64,000 nt of DNA from contig NC_066323.1 in assembly GCF_022539315.1 (NCBI RefSeq), positions 16,481,719 through 16,545,718 on the forward strand. The letters are read 5' to 3'. Position numbers and translations under genes: made by a program. The number at the start of each line of letters is the position of its first letter. Position 1 is the stretch's first letter. Source of the DNA: Serinus canaria. Taxonomy: Eukaryota > Chordata > Aves > Passeriformes > Fringillidae. Positions 1 to 12,316 of this stretch are shown here, piece after piece. Below the pieces are notes generated by a model that made no database searches, was not told the DNA's origin, and saw nothing but the letters and a program-made list of their open reading frames with translations.

Positions 1-1330
1 ATTTGCAAAAAGGAGTTTCTCTCTTCTCTCTTTTCCATGCATGCAGGCATTTACTTGGCCAGGGAAAAAGGGAGATAAGGGAAAAATTTTTGGACAACAC
101 CTGACCTCACTGCAGAGTAATGTCCCATGGTGGGTATGGAGTGTAGAAGATCTCTTTTAGCTTATTGCAGCTTGTGACACCCTCAGGAACAGCAAAACCC
201 CTGAGACAGCCCCAAGGGACCTGGGGGGCTGCAGATGCCTCCACCAGACTGGCCAGGGGTCTTCTGTGCCTGGTGCTGGGCATCCCCAGCACAGTGCTGG
301 AGCTGTGACAGATGCCACTGTGGGGAGCAGAGAACCACTCTGGCATGAGGGGGCAGGAAGGAAATCTACAGCTACCACCAATAACACAAGGGCAGCAGTA
401 GGGAAATAACTTAGTCAATAACTGAGGTGCTCAGAATTGGACAAACAGTGCAGCAACTTGATTTCCAGATGCTTTGGAATGGCTTAGAGTTCTCATCAGT
501 CTGTCTGTGTGGAACTGGCACTTGCCACCCAAGTGTGAAAGCTGCAGCTGGAGACTGGTGCAGGCAGCTGAGCCAGCCCAGCAGCCATGCAGGAGAAGGG
601 GAGGAAGGGCTTCAGGTGCATGGAAGAGACTGCAGCCAGTGCACAGCAGTGATGCTGCTCCTCCACAGAGACCTCTGGAGATGGATGTGGCACTGAGGAA
701 GGGAAGGGGCTGGAGCTGATGCACCACAGAGGGCATGGGTCTCTGGAAACAAACTGTTAGGATTAGATTTCACTTGGTTTGAAGAAAATATTCCCATTCC
801 ATCTACATTTCTGGTAACAGCTGGATTGTCTGCAGGTTTTGCAGCAGCATCCTCCTGTCGCCTGTCTGCTCTCACTTGTGTTAATGGCAGAAGAAGTGAG
901 CAATGCTAAGGAGAGATCCAACCTTTAAAGCACATGTCTCCAAGTCTCTTACTCCCAGGCCTCTGGTGGGAATATTTTCTAGGTTTTTCAGGTGTACAGC
1001 TGTTGAAGATAGCCCTTGATACCCTTAGCTGCTAATTTAGCAAGCAAAATAGAGATGCTCACTCCCCTCAGCCCCAGGAAAGTTGGCACAGAAGGCTCTT
1101 AGCATGGTGCTGGGAAGAAGCTATCTTATTTTGAGTGTTGTTTTCTCCTGCAGTATTTCAGCTGGGAGCAGCCTTGACTTGCTCTCCTAAACAAAGAGGT
1201 CCTGCGGTTTTCCAGCACCACTGATGAAAATCAAAATCTGCACTGCATCCCTAGGGGGCTGGGGGAGCTGCAGCAGCACTCAGAGCAGGTACACCCAGAT
1301 GTTCCCATTACCCACACTAATTACAGGGCA
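1..1330. other. intergenic, no gene seen
   Basis: Only short open frames occur, on both strands, with no recognisable domain, and no exon-like frame flanked by splice sites matches a known family. Composition is mixed and mildly GC-rich from about 180 to 720. Nothing regulatory can be supported from sequence alone. Confidence 0.6.
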
Positions 1331-1453
1331 GGGATGGGGATGGGGATGGGGATGGGGATGGGGATGGGGATGGGGATGGGGATGGGGATGGGGATGGGGA
1401 TGGGGATGGGGATGGGGATGGGGATGGGGATGGGGATGGGGATGGGGATGGGG
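1331..1453 (+). repeat. GGGGAT hexamer tandem array, about 20 copies
   Basis: The six-base unit GGGGAT repeats almost without error for 123 bp, preceded by ACAGGGCA and followed by GTAGGAAG. Because the unit is a multiple of three, the array is open in several frames (Gly-Trp on +, His-Pro and Ile-Pro on -). These open frames are artefacts. Runs of four G separated by two bases on the + strand are favourable for G-quadruplex formation. The near-perfect copies suggest recent expansion and probable length polymorphism. Confidence 0.97.
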
Positions 1454-3600
1454 TAGGAAGCTGCTGTGCTGCTGCACCCAGCGAGGCCAGCAGGGCTTCC
1501 CAGGCAGGAGCCCAGAGTCTGCCCTGGGTCTGCTCCCCCTGGGGCCCTCACAGCTCTCTGGTGGCCATCAGGGACAGGCTCAGGGCACTGCTGGGGCATG
1601 CTGCCCGTGCTGCCCAGGACTGTGGGCAGAGCCCCTGTGGCACAGGGCTCTTGCAGGCTGAGCAGAGCCCTCCTTGGCTTCTGCTGCCTGCTGCTCTCAG
1701 GGAGAAATGAAGAGAGATGGTTCTTGCCCCCCAAACAGCCAACCTTTATCATTTTAGGGGGTTTTACTTGACTAATGGAGCTGTTCCTACCTGTATTCCT
1801 ACAAGGTCAAACAGTTTGTTTTCACGAGGTATGCTAATGTAATCTATTTTTTCTTCTTCCTCAGCCATCTCTTTAAAAAAAAAATCTTAGATGTTTGTTT
1901 GGGAAAGTGTTGTTCGATGTATTTTTATGTGACATATTTATGCACACTGTGGCTGATCTGAATTCAGATTAGTGATTCTGCACTACAGCAATAACTGATA
2001 GGTTGTAATGTTTATAAACGTTGCTTTGAGATTTAAATTTAAAAGACAAGCATAGGAAATAGATCTTACCACAATACACTGTAACCAAATGGAGTCCCAA
2101 TAAAGAGGAATAAAGAAAACAAATTTTATATCTGGGCATTTGCATTCTCCCAGATGCTGGGTACCATCTGCCAGGATGTTTTAGCTCCAAAGTAAGCTGC
2201 AGTTTAACACCTATAAACACAGTGATTGCTTCCCCTCTTCCCCCCTGCCCACGCTTTGGCAAGGAAGGATACACACAGTAGTAACTTGGGGTGAAAATTT
2301 TCTGGGAAGGATTTTGCTGGGAGAGGAGGTTTGTATCTTCAGAGCATTCACATTTGGGATGCAGCAAGGCTGCACACTGTGGTTGTTGTTTTGAAGAGAC
2401 TCATAGATGTGTGACATGTATTCGTGTGCAGTTCACGTGTACCAATTACTCAGTGTTTTAATTCCAACCTTATTGTTACACCAAAAGGGTGTCTGGATTT
2501 CCTAGAATTGGAGATTTTACTGTAGGGATGGTATTTACGGAAATATTGAGAAGTCTTATCTAGTTTTGGTCTTGTTCTGAATCCCAGGGATTCTGCACAA
2601 AGATGAGATTTATTAGAGGCTTGAATGCTCAGCTGTGTGCATTATTTCCATTGGATTGGGAGCAGATTCAAAACTGGAGGACTGGACATTCACATGGTCC
2701 AAGAACTGAAAAGTACAACTAGCACTGGTTATTTTTTCCCCCTCTGCTGACAGCAGCCATTACATTAAGGCTGAAAAGTTTATTTACTATATAAAGGCCA
2801 TATTTTCCCTTCTTATCCCAGCTTTCCTTGGCTTTCATTGCTTGGCAATATCCCCTTAACCACTAACACCCAGAGGCGTGGCATTAAACTGGGATGAGAA
2901 ATGAACATGCAGAAGAATATTGGAGATTTAAGTGGTATGGTTCTAAGAAAACCAGTGGAAAATATGTTTACCCCAAGCATCTGTAGCACCTAATTGAAGC
3001 AGTGATATTTTCTGTAAGAACACAGGGAATACTTTTCTGCTTTCTCTCTGGCTTTGAATTTCACTTTGAATTGATGTGACATAATCCATGGAATTATTTT
3101 CTCACAGCTGCAATGGAAACTTTCTGCCAATAGACAAGGATGTGTTAATGGGGGTGAAAAAGCTTACATTCAGTTCATCTTTGGTGCTTTCTGGAGTCTT
3201 TGTTCAGGAAGTGTTGCTCCCCCCTGAAACCCAGCACACAGTAAACACTATTACTTTTGAGCTATTAATGTTGCTATAAATTTGAATGGTGGGAAAGGGT
3301 GGCAGATTGTGATCAAAAGGGAGCTGATCTACAGCTGTGTGTGAAATAATTGCTGATACTAAATGTGACAGAGACTGAAACCCACATTAATGTGCCCATA
3401 AAGGATGATGTAGTGCTCCTGAGCCAGCAGCGTTGGCATTGCCACATGAACTCCCATGAATCTAATTTAGGAGAACATAAAAGAACCTCTATCACCTTTA
3501 GGGCATCTGCAAGTGCTGCTGGTTGGTACCTTGCTGTTCATTCTTAGTGCTTTTCTCAGGCAGCTCTAATTGGCAGGCTGAGTCCCACACCAGTGGAGTT
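1454..3600. other. intergenic, no gene seen
   Basis: AT-rich in the middle (about 1800-2100). No open frame shows domain content or splice context. No mobile element was recognised with confidence. Confidence 0.55.
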
Positions 3601-3720
3601 GCCAGGACAAGCTGCTCTGTGCCCCCATGTCCCTCTCTGTGCCCCCATGTCCCTCTCTGTGCCCCCATGTCCCTCTCTGTGCCACCACGTGCTGCTCTGT
3701 GCTGCCATGGTGCTCTGCAG
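3601..3720 (+). repeat. 20-bp minisatellite
   Basis: Three identical 20-bp units (GCCCCCATGT followed by CCCTCTCTGT) begin at 3621, 3641 and 3661. They are flanked by diverged copies at 3601, 3681 and 3701 that keep the CTCTGT ending. Sharp central identity with decayed edges is typical of a minisatellite growing from its middle. Confidence 0.92.
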
Positions 3721-6700
3721 TCACGTCCCAATCCTGTAATTAAGTTTTTTCCTGTGTCTTCCCACACACTTGGACTTGCCCATGGTCACCAGGCAGGGCC
3801 AAGCCTGGGCAGGTGCCTGTGAGCCCCCAGTGGCTGCCCCAGCCACGTGCCAGAGGAGGGAAAATGGGTTCCCACGCCTCACTCATCTCTCCAGCTCTCT
3901 GCTTCCTCACCTTTCATCACATATGCTGAAAAAGGACCTGTTTCAAAAATGTACTGCTTAATTTTATTTTCCAAAATACAGATTAACATTTCTCAGAGAC
4001 CTTTGAAGATGTGAATTCAACCAGATATATTTTAAAGTTCTTTTTAATCAGCACCAGAGCCCTCGTTTGAGCCATATGGAGGAGCAGAGGAACAAACTGG
4101 AGCTGAGGAAGTGAGACAGGGTGGCTGACACAGCAAACAGCCTCACCAGCAAGTCACTCTAGGGAGGTGAGGCCAAATGGGGAGACTCTGTGGGCACTGT
4201 AGTGCACACATGGTCATGGCCAGCACAACAGAGCATGAGAGTGCCAGCAGGGTGGCTGAAAAAATAGATTTTCTCATTTAACCAACTGTATCATTCTGCA
4301 GTCGTGTTTTGGAGATTACCAATGAACAGAAGGGGCTTCTGATGCAAGTGCTTCAGGGACAGGGACTTCATCCTGCAGAAGGGTTATTGACAGCCCTGAC
4401 TGCCAACAGCAGGACAGTGCTTGGGCTGCACCAGCAGGGCCAGCAATGGGCTTGGAGCAGAGGTAATTTCATTAATGTGTCTGTGGGGAGAAGGGCCAGA
4501 GCAGAAATGGCCCCAGCTGCTGCAGTGCCAGGCAGTGCCTGGCTTTCACAAGCCTCTGCAGATCAGCAGGAAGGTAATACCCCTCATTATGGGCACCACT
4601 GCCCAAACATTTCCTCTGGGAGCAGCTGAAAGGGAAGCTCATGTCCCTTCTGGCCAGAGCCTTGCTCCTCCTGGCCAGCTGTCAGCCTGGCTGTGGAGCT
4701 GCATGCCCAGGAGGATGCTGCTCCACCAAAGGCTCACAGCATTTCCCACAGCAGGAACAGCTTTGGGGTTTGCACAGGCTGGCAGAGCTGCACGTTGTGA
4801 AGGGAGGGGTGGGCTGGCTCCCCTCACCCTCCCTCCTGCCAGTGTCACCCCAAAGCATTTTGTGGCCAAATGAGAGCAGAGTCTGACCCCCTGAGTGGCC
4901 AAGGGGTTGCCAGAGGGGCTGCTGGTGGGGGTGCAGCCCGCAGCAGGGAGGGAGCACCAGCTCCTGCTCAGCTGAACACTCACTCTCTCATAAAGTAGAG
5001 CAGGGCTTTATTCCAGGATGGCTCTTGGGCACAGGCATGGCTCCCTGAGCCCCTGGGAGCAGCACAGAGCTGAGCTGAGCTCAGTGGGGTCTCCACTGGT
5101 GCACACAAAGAGCAGGCTGGGGAAGGGCTGTACCTGACAAACACAGAGCCAGAGGTGGAAAGGAACCTCAGACTTTATCTCCAGCTCCCCATGACTTGGA
5201 TTCCCCTCTCCATCTCTAAAGCTCCTCTAGCCCTGCCTGACTCCAAGTGCAGGAAGAGCCTTCATTTTCCCACTCTTCTCCACCTCTCAGCCCTGCTGGT
5301 TTCTTCCTCAGCAGGATGATAGTGAGTGCAGACTGATGGGCTGAGAGGGCAGAGTCCTGCCCAGCCCTGCACCTGGGGCAGCTGAGCCTCCCACTCCTGT
5401 CACCTCCAGGGTGGATGCTGGGAGGCTCCTGCTGGTGACAGCTCTTTTGGGAGCACAGGGTGGCCTTTCACAGTTCCACAAACACCCAGAAACTGACAGG
5501 GATTTCTCAAAATGTATTTTTACCCTTGCAAGTACTGTCAACCTTCGCTGATGCCTTTTGCCTGGGCTGGGGAGGAAGTGCACAGTGTTGGGCACTAAAA
5601 TAGAAAATATTTATTTAAAGAAGTCAAATGATCTAATTTCTTCTCTCTTCTGGTGGCTGTAAATTAATGGTAGTTCAGCACTCTGCTGGAATGAGTGGAG
5701 TGGGATTGTGGGAGAGCTCTTTTTAGACAGAAATATAAATATACACCACTTTAATTGTGTATATTTAATGTACACCCACTCATTTGCTTTTTAATGTGAA
5801 CAAGGCTTCAGCAGGCTCCAAAGAGCATTGATACCCACTCTCACTCTGCCCTGCAGCAGCCCCAGCCAGGGACCTCCAGCTTGTCCACAGGCAAGTTTTT
5901 AAGCAGCTACAAGATCACTGCTCAAGGAGTCAAACAGCTCTTCCTGTGTCTGTGGCTGCAGCCTGGAATAAGAGCTCCACATTTCCAAAAGTGGCAAATT
6001 AGCAAAGGAAATATAGCAGCCCCCTGCTCTGCTCATTTCCCACAAGATGTTACTGGGTGGTAAGAACCTCCCCAGCCCAGCAATAACCATCACATGCTGT
6101 AATGGAAAGTGGTCAGGCTGTGGGTTCTTCCTCCCAGCTGTGGTTGGTTGTTTTGGGAAGGGGAAGAAGGGCTGTCCTGTATTTGAAGGTTTGTCAGAAT
6201 CCTCTGCAGTGGCACTCTCCTGCTGCCACTGGTACCTGACTGGGAAGGGTCTGACTGATGCTGGTGATTTCTGAAGTCAGGTCCAAATACCCAAGTGCTG
6301 CCTTGGAAAGGGGCAGGACACCCCAGCAATGTTGCTGATGGGCTCTGCAGAGCTATCAGGCCACAGAGCTCTGCTTCTTTATGTTACTTCACACTGATGC
6401 CCAGATTTACCTTGAGGTTTTTGCAATTTGCTGTCAGGGAAATAGAATAATGCTTCTATCCTTCACCTCTGTATTGGAGCGTAATCACCATCCTTAGCCA
6501 CGTGCAGAGAGCTGCCTGCTGGAGCTGTGATTGCACTGGGGACACAGCATAATGCAGGATAAGGATGCTCCATGCTAATGAGCTCCATGCACTCAGCCAG
6601 GAGCAGACCTGCCATCCCCCTTCCCATGAAATTACTGCTGGCCTGCTCGTGCTGCTTGTCCAAGTGCATGCTAAGGTTTGCAACCAATCTGAGCAAGTCT

Positions 6701-9700
6701 CAGTTTTGATTCAAGTTGTCTTCTGAGTTATCCAACAGAGCAAGGCAAAGCCAGGACAGCAAAGCTGACATGAATCTGCAGGGCTCTCTTTAATTTTCAG
6801 TTTATCTGCAGTTTAAGGGAGTAAACACAGCCATGCTGAAGATGCATGAATACAGCTTGGAGTGCCATTGAAATCCAGGTCAAGGTTCCAGCTCTGCCTG
6901 GGGATTTCATTACCTGACTCTGTGCTGCTCCAGGAGCAGGTGGAGGACACTGCTGAGCCTAATGAAAGCAGGTAGGCTTCTGCATAATCAACAGCAGCAC
7001 TGCAGACTGTAAACAGGTCACACAGGCCATGGCTGAGCTGGAATTGCTGAGTTATTACTGAATCCCACTGGTCAGTCCTGAATAAGGCCTTTGGCTCTCC
7101 AGGGGCTTCAGTCTTCAACTGTTCTCCAAGGAGAACTTCCAGCATTTGCCAGCAGTAACCAAACTGCCACCCAGGTGCTTGGAGGGAGAGATAGAGCTGT
7201 CAATGTGATAGTTGTTAACAAAATACATAATTTGCAGGGGAAAAAAGGGACTTGCATTGATACACTTTCATTTGCTTTGCAATCCAAGTATATGACTGCT
7301 GCAGAACATGAATCTATTCCATATTTGAGACCCAGTCTGTGTTTGTGTTTTAAGTTAGCCTTCCAAGCAAAACATGTGAAAGGAGAACATTTAAACAGGA
7401 AGGGTTCGTGGATTTTTTTTTTTCCCTCATAAATTTCTGTAGGTCTTGTTGCTGCTAATTACTGGAGATCTCAGCACAAGAGCTTCTCTTTCTAGCAAAC
7501 CAGCCTCTCATGTTTCCTGCCCTTCAGTGAATCAGTTTTAATCTCCTCTCTGTTTGTTTATTTAACTTCACAAAGCTAATTGACTGTTTGTGACACGAGT
7601 CTGCCAGAGACTGGGAAAGCAGAGCTGGTCTGTGTGCACACAGCACGGACAGCGGGTGGGCTCTGGCAGTGCCACCACCTCCACGGCAGCCTCTGGGTGT
7701 TCCAGGAGCCAGGTCTGCCTCTGCCCGGCTGTGCCTGCCCCTCTGCCTCCCAGGGAGGCTGTTTTCCCTGGAGGAGGGTGCCTGGTGGGGCTGGCCAGCA
7801 GCCCAGCACCGTGCAGCTGCCAGGGCTGGTGGCTTGCAGCAGGGAAGGCAGAATCCCACCTGGAGAGGGTGGGTAGCATCAGGTAAGGCAGGGATGTGGA
7901 TGGGAGCCACTGCAAGATTCCTCTGCTGGGGCTAGAAAAGCAGATTAGAAAATAGAACATTGAGGATCTCTATAGAAACCTTTGTGTTAACTGAAGGAAG
8001 ATGCTCGTGGTGACAGTGGTGGCCTTGTGTCCTCTCTAACTCTGCTGTCCCCTGTCCCCTCCCTGGCACAGACACCCCTTTGGAAAAGCCAGGCACCCAC
8101 TGCTCGCTGTGAACAGGTACAGAGAGCAGCTGGGGGCAGCTCCTTCCTCCCTGTGCCCTGCAGTCAGACTCCACAAGATGCAAACCAGAAATTCTGTGCA
8201 GTGAGTACTCTCCTCACCCACCCACTCCTGTGCTTCCCACCCCAGTACCTGACCTGTGCCCCCCACAGCAGCTGCCTCCACACACAGCCTGTCTGGGGGC
8301 TTGGTGTTCCCAGTGCTCTGTTGGATCCCCTGAGCAACATTAGGAGATGGCTCCCCTCAAAATCCATGTTCAGTGGATGGTGAAGTTCTTTTGTCCGTGT
8401 GTTTTTTGCTTTCACCATGTAAGAGTAGCTAAGCAGTGCTGATTTTAATGAGCTTTTTCTTTTCATCCTTTACAAAGGGTCCCTGAGATGGGCCATCAGA
8501 CCCTGGCCCCCTTATACATTTCTGTGATGTCACATGGCTGCAGGCTCAAAGGATATGGCCAGTGGAGAAATCTTCCTGCCTAAGGGGAAATCCTGAAAGG
8601 ATGGGTCTGCTCTAAGGTGTCTCAGTCATGCTCACCAATGTGATCACTGCAAAAGAGACTTGGTTTTTTGGCACCTGTGCTGCTGGGATTGTGTTTCAGG
8701 ATGGGAGGAACAGGCTGCAGTGCAAGGACCCTTCAGAAGGTCCCACATGAGTTCCTGGTATGACAAAACTGCTCTTTAACCTCAAGCCATGAGGCAGGTG
8801 GCACTCTGTTTCTAAAATGACTCGAGGCATTTTGCACAGTCCTATAAAAGTGCAAAATGGGGCTGCTGTATTGCCTCCTGTAACTCAAGAGGTTTGGAGC
8901 AATTGGTTCCTCTTCTGCTACCACCCTGAAGCTGTGGCTGCCACATCTTCTTTTGCAGCAGGCTCTTTATTTTTGTGCTTATAACACTGCAGTTTATTTC
9001 CGTGGCAACGACTCTAATGTGATCATTTGCATCCATAATAACTTCGCTGTTACTGGAAAAGGTAAAACTGTGATGATCTTTTTGAAAAAGTGAGCTGGGT
9101 CCAACTGGAACTGCAAACTATAAAAAAAAAAAAGCTAACAATTAAGTTGATTTCTAGGGCATTAAATCATTGAGCTGAGCACATGGTTTTTCCTGTCTCT
9201 CTGCCGTGGTGAGGGGTGAGCCTGCGTAAGCCGGCTGGAGAGCAGAGACTGCGGACCAGGGAACACACAAACACTCTCAGTTGTGTTTTACTTAAGCTTT
9301 GACAACATTGCTCTCTGTTTTCCCTTCCTCGAGGACTGCAATCACTCATGCACTGCTTTCCTGAGCTCTGCTAAGTGATGCACAAATTGTTTCTGCATTC
9401 CAGGTTAGTTTGTGACATCCCTCTCCTGTGTTTGCATGTGGATGATGAAGGTGCTGTGCTGCTCATCAGGAAATGAGTGGGCTGCCTGCCTCCAGCCTCA
9501 CAGGAGCTGCATCCAGGCTGGTGGAACAGCTATGGCTCAGCACCAGCCCTGAGCCAGGGTTTGCCCCAGCACTGCCCGTTGTGCAGTGGTTTTGCATGTT
9601 TTGTCTTTCACCTCCACAATCTCAGTGCTGTCCTCCACTGAGGAGCTTAGGATGAAACATGGACTTTCCTGGGATAAGCACATTGACAAACTAAGGCCAA

Positions 9701-10029
9701 AATGCATTTCCTCTTGGTTCAGATCCAAACCAGCCACAGGGTGTCTTTCCTAGTTGTGTCTCCTGTGGGTTTTGCTTGCTTTAAATTAGCTTTAAACACA
9801 GCATTTTTAAAAACAATTTCTTGTACACATACACACACTCATGTTTAAATAAAAGAGAATCCTGCTTGTATGATGAGACACACCAACTATCTTGATTTGA
9901 ACAATCCTGTTTTGATGAGTTGATTAAATCTATTTTAGCTAAATACTTAGCAGAAGTCATTGGTGATATAAAGTGAGCTAAGAAATATACTCTTCATATG
10001 CTTTGAGCAACCTGGTCTAGTAAAAAATG
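3721..10029. other. intergenic, no gene seen
   Basis: About 6.3 kb with no supportable exon. The stretches around 4.3-5.5 kb and 7.6-7.9 kb are moderately GC-rich and give overlapping short open frames on both strands, the pattern expected of noncoding GC-rich DNA. A stretch near 5.15-5.25 kb faintly recalls a CR1 3' end but is too diverged to call. Confidence 0.5.
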
Positions 10030-10065
10030 GCCAGGCCACTCTGGGTTGGAAGGGACCATAATTCT
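10030..10065 (-). repeat. possible CR1 LINE 3'-end remnant
   Basis: The stretch contains GGGTTGGAAGGGACC, the hallmark phrase near the 3' end of chicken-repeat-1 (CR1) LINEs read in reverse complement. Only about 35 bp match. Neither the terminal ATTCTATG-like octamers nor the body of the element is preserved. CR1 is the dominant LINE family of birds, so this is weak support for an avian source. Confidence 0.45.
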
Positions 10066-12139
10066 AGGCTTTCCTGAAAAAATTTCCTCCACAAATTAAG
10101 AAGTAAGAAAGCTGACACTAATAAAACAGAGCAGGCTATCAGTTTGGCTGGTGTGGAAATGCCAGATAATACAGTTTTCCATGAATTACTGGCTGCATAA
10201 CCATGCTGGGAAGTTAAACTGCTCTGAGAAAGGTAAGGTCCATGTGAGCTACTTGAGCCCACACATGGTCATGAGCACTTCATCCTTGCTTGAAGCACCT
10301 CAGTGAGCAGGTATCTCTCTGCTTTGTTGTGTGTGATGTGGGTTGAGATAGAATGACAAAACTAATCCTCCTTGCCTGCTGCTTTGTCTCATCCCATTTT
10401 CATAAGCTAAGAAGAACAAAAATCCCACATCCAGTAATGCAAATGTGGGCTTGCCTCAGCCCTGTGTTCCCTTGCCAAAGAGGGGTGAGAGGGCTCTTTC
10501 CAGCCCCTGAAAGCTCCATGATCTACACTGCAGCTGGCCTGGGTCTGCCTCTTCTTCCTGTGTGGTGCTCCTGCCCCTGGTGCTCACCTACACCAGAATA
10601 TGGATTTGGCAGGTAAAGCTTGTGGCTATGTACAGATGATCTGCAATCTGATAATTAATGCATGGTCTTATTTAGAACACAGTTCTGAAAAATTCTCTCT
10701 TTTAAATGTCCTGCTTTTCCTGTTGCACGACACTGCAGTTTCTTAGTAGCTATTGGACTCACATCATATGTGTTCCTTGTTGCTGTATTTATTTTTTTGC
10801 TTCAAATTCAGAGTATCATCAGTATTGATTCTCAAGATGGTTGCTTTGTTGTTTCTAGAGAGACGTGCAGACTGAGCCACTTTCCATTTAATATTAACTG
10901 AAACCCACTGGAACATTATCACCTGCATGGCAACCAGCAGCCCATCTGTGCCTACCATCAACAGTCCAAAGGGAAAGAGTGTGCTTCTGACAGGAGAAAT
11001 ACACACTGTGGAAATCCTTATCAGGTGTGGATGAGAGCTGGGTGGGAAAAGCCACCCTCCCCCTAACACCAGGTGCAGGTCACGTCCAATTGCAGCTGTG
11101 AGTAATGGACAGCAGTGATTCACTCCACAGCTAGGCTCATAAAGTCCACTCCTTATTCCCAGAGACAAATGGGAGTGATATTTTTATAGGCAACTGTTAT
11201 TGTTGGTAAGCCCTTTCTAGGTCAGTCTAAACCAAGACACGTAGCCCCTCCTGGCTGACTCCCAGCTTCATGCAAGCTGGCAGCTCCACTGGGTGCTGGT
11301 TTGGAGGGCACCTGCTGGACAAGCCACACTGACAGAATTGGGAACTGCCTACAAAACTGCACCTAAGCCAGGGACCAAAATCCAGGAGTGCTGAACTCTA
11401 CTCTTTGAGGGAAAAGAAGAGTGACAAATGATTTTCAGGTAAGAGGAAGCCTGGTCATCTGGTGCTCCTTTGCTGAGAGATGATACCAGTGCAAGCTCCC
11501 TGTTTGGAGTTTTGCTCCCCCTCAATGTAATGGTGCTCTTCTGCTTACAAGAAATCAGCACAGTGTTAATTTCACTGTGTCTCAATTATTCCTTTTCTGG
11601 TTTTCTACATATATGGCTGCTTTACTGCTTTAATGCAGTATTTTCCATTAAGCAGTTCTATGCAGCACCACAAAAATAAACACACAGCAACGTGCGTAAG
11701 ATGAAACCATTAAACTCACTCAAAGAACACAGTTCATAAATTAAAAATGCTTATGCTTATACTTTATTATTGATTGCTGAGTTGATACAAGAAGAAGAAC
11801 TTGCCCTTAGGAAACAAAACTCATGGTTCCTTAAGCTTTTCTTTGTCAGGAAGCCAAAAAGACAACATTAAATGGAAATGTCACCATTTGTTCTTGTCAA
11901 ATGTAGTTTATTCAATTGGATCTTTTATAACTCTACTGAGTTATACAAAGAAGGTTAATATTTTTTATTGTTTTTCTTCTTGCTGTGCCTCTAATGCACA
12001 CAGAGATAAGTTGGCCTAGTAAAATATACAGTGTAATTTGGTAATGTGTTTATTGGATTCCAGTAAAAGACTATGAGAAATTATCCAAGATCTTTGCTTT
12101 TTCATCTAAAATTTTCTTTCTTCTCTCTCTCTTTTTTGG
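10066..12139. other. intergenic, no gene seen
   Basis: AT-rich, unremarkable sequence. The longest open frame (10764-11168, - strand, 134 codons) has no recognisable domain and no supporting splice or promoter context. Confidence 0.5.
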
Positions 12140-12157
12140 TTTTTTTTTTTTTTTTTT
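12140..12157. repeat. T18 homopolymer tract
   Basis: Eighteen consecutive T follow a pyrimidine-rich TTCTCTCTCTC stretch. No transcript-like body or polyadenylation signal on the - strand side identifies it as a retrocopy tail. Confidence 0.9.
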
Positions 12158-12237
12158 CATTGTTTGGGAAGGTGGGTAATAATCTTGCAAGTTTTTGTTT
12201 CCTGAAAATTCTTCAAAAAAGAAATTTCTAGAAGCAG

Positions 12238-12316
12238 ATTTGGGTTTTTCCCCTGAGTTAAGAAAGAAAGAGAGATTGTTGGTTTGGGGTTTTTTCCCCT
12301 GAGTTAAGAAAGAAAG
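12238..12316. repeat. short direct duplication, two copies
   Basis: The 26-bp phrase TTTTTCCCCTGAG followed by TTAAGAAAGAAAG occurs at 12245-12270 and again at 12291-12316. Both copies are preceded by near-identical TTTGGG/TTTGGGG bases. The spacing of 46 bp indicates a local tandem duplication. Confidence 0.9.

Noticed and set aside
1224..1752. Open frames of about 145 codons on both strands across the GGGGAT array
   Set aside because: Produced by a repeat unit divisible by three without stops; low-complexity Gly-Trp or Ile-Pro product with no gene context.
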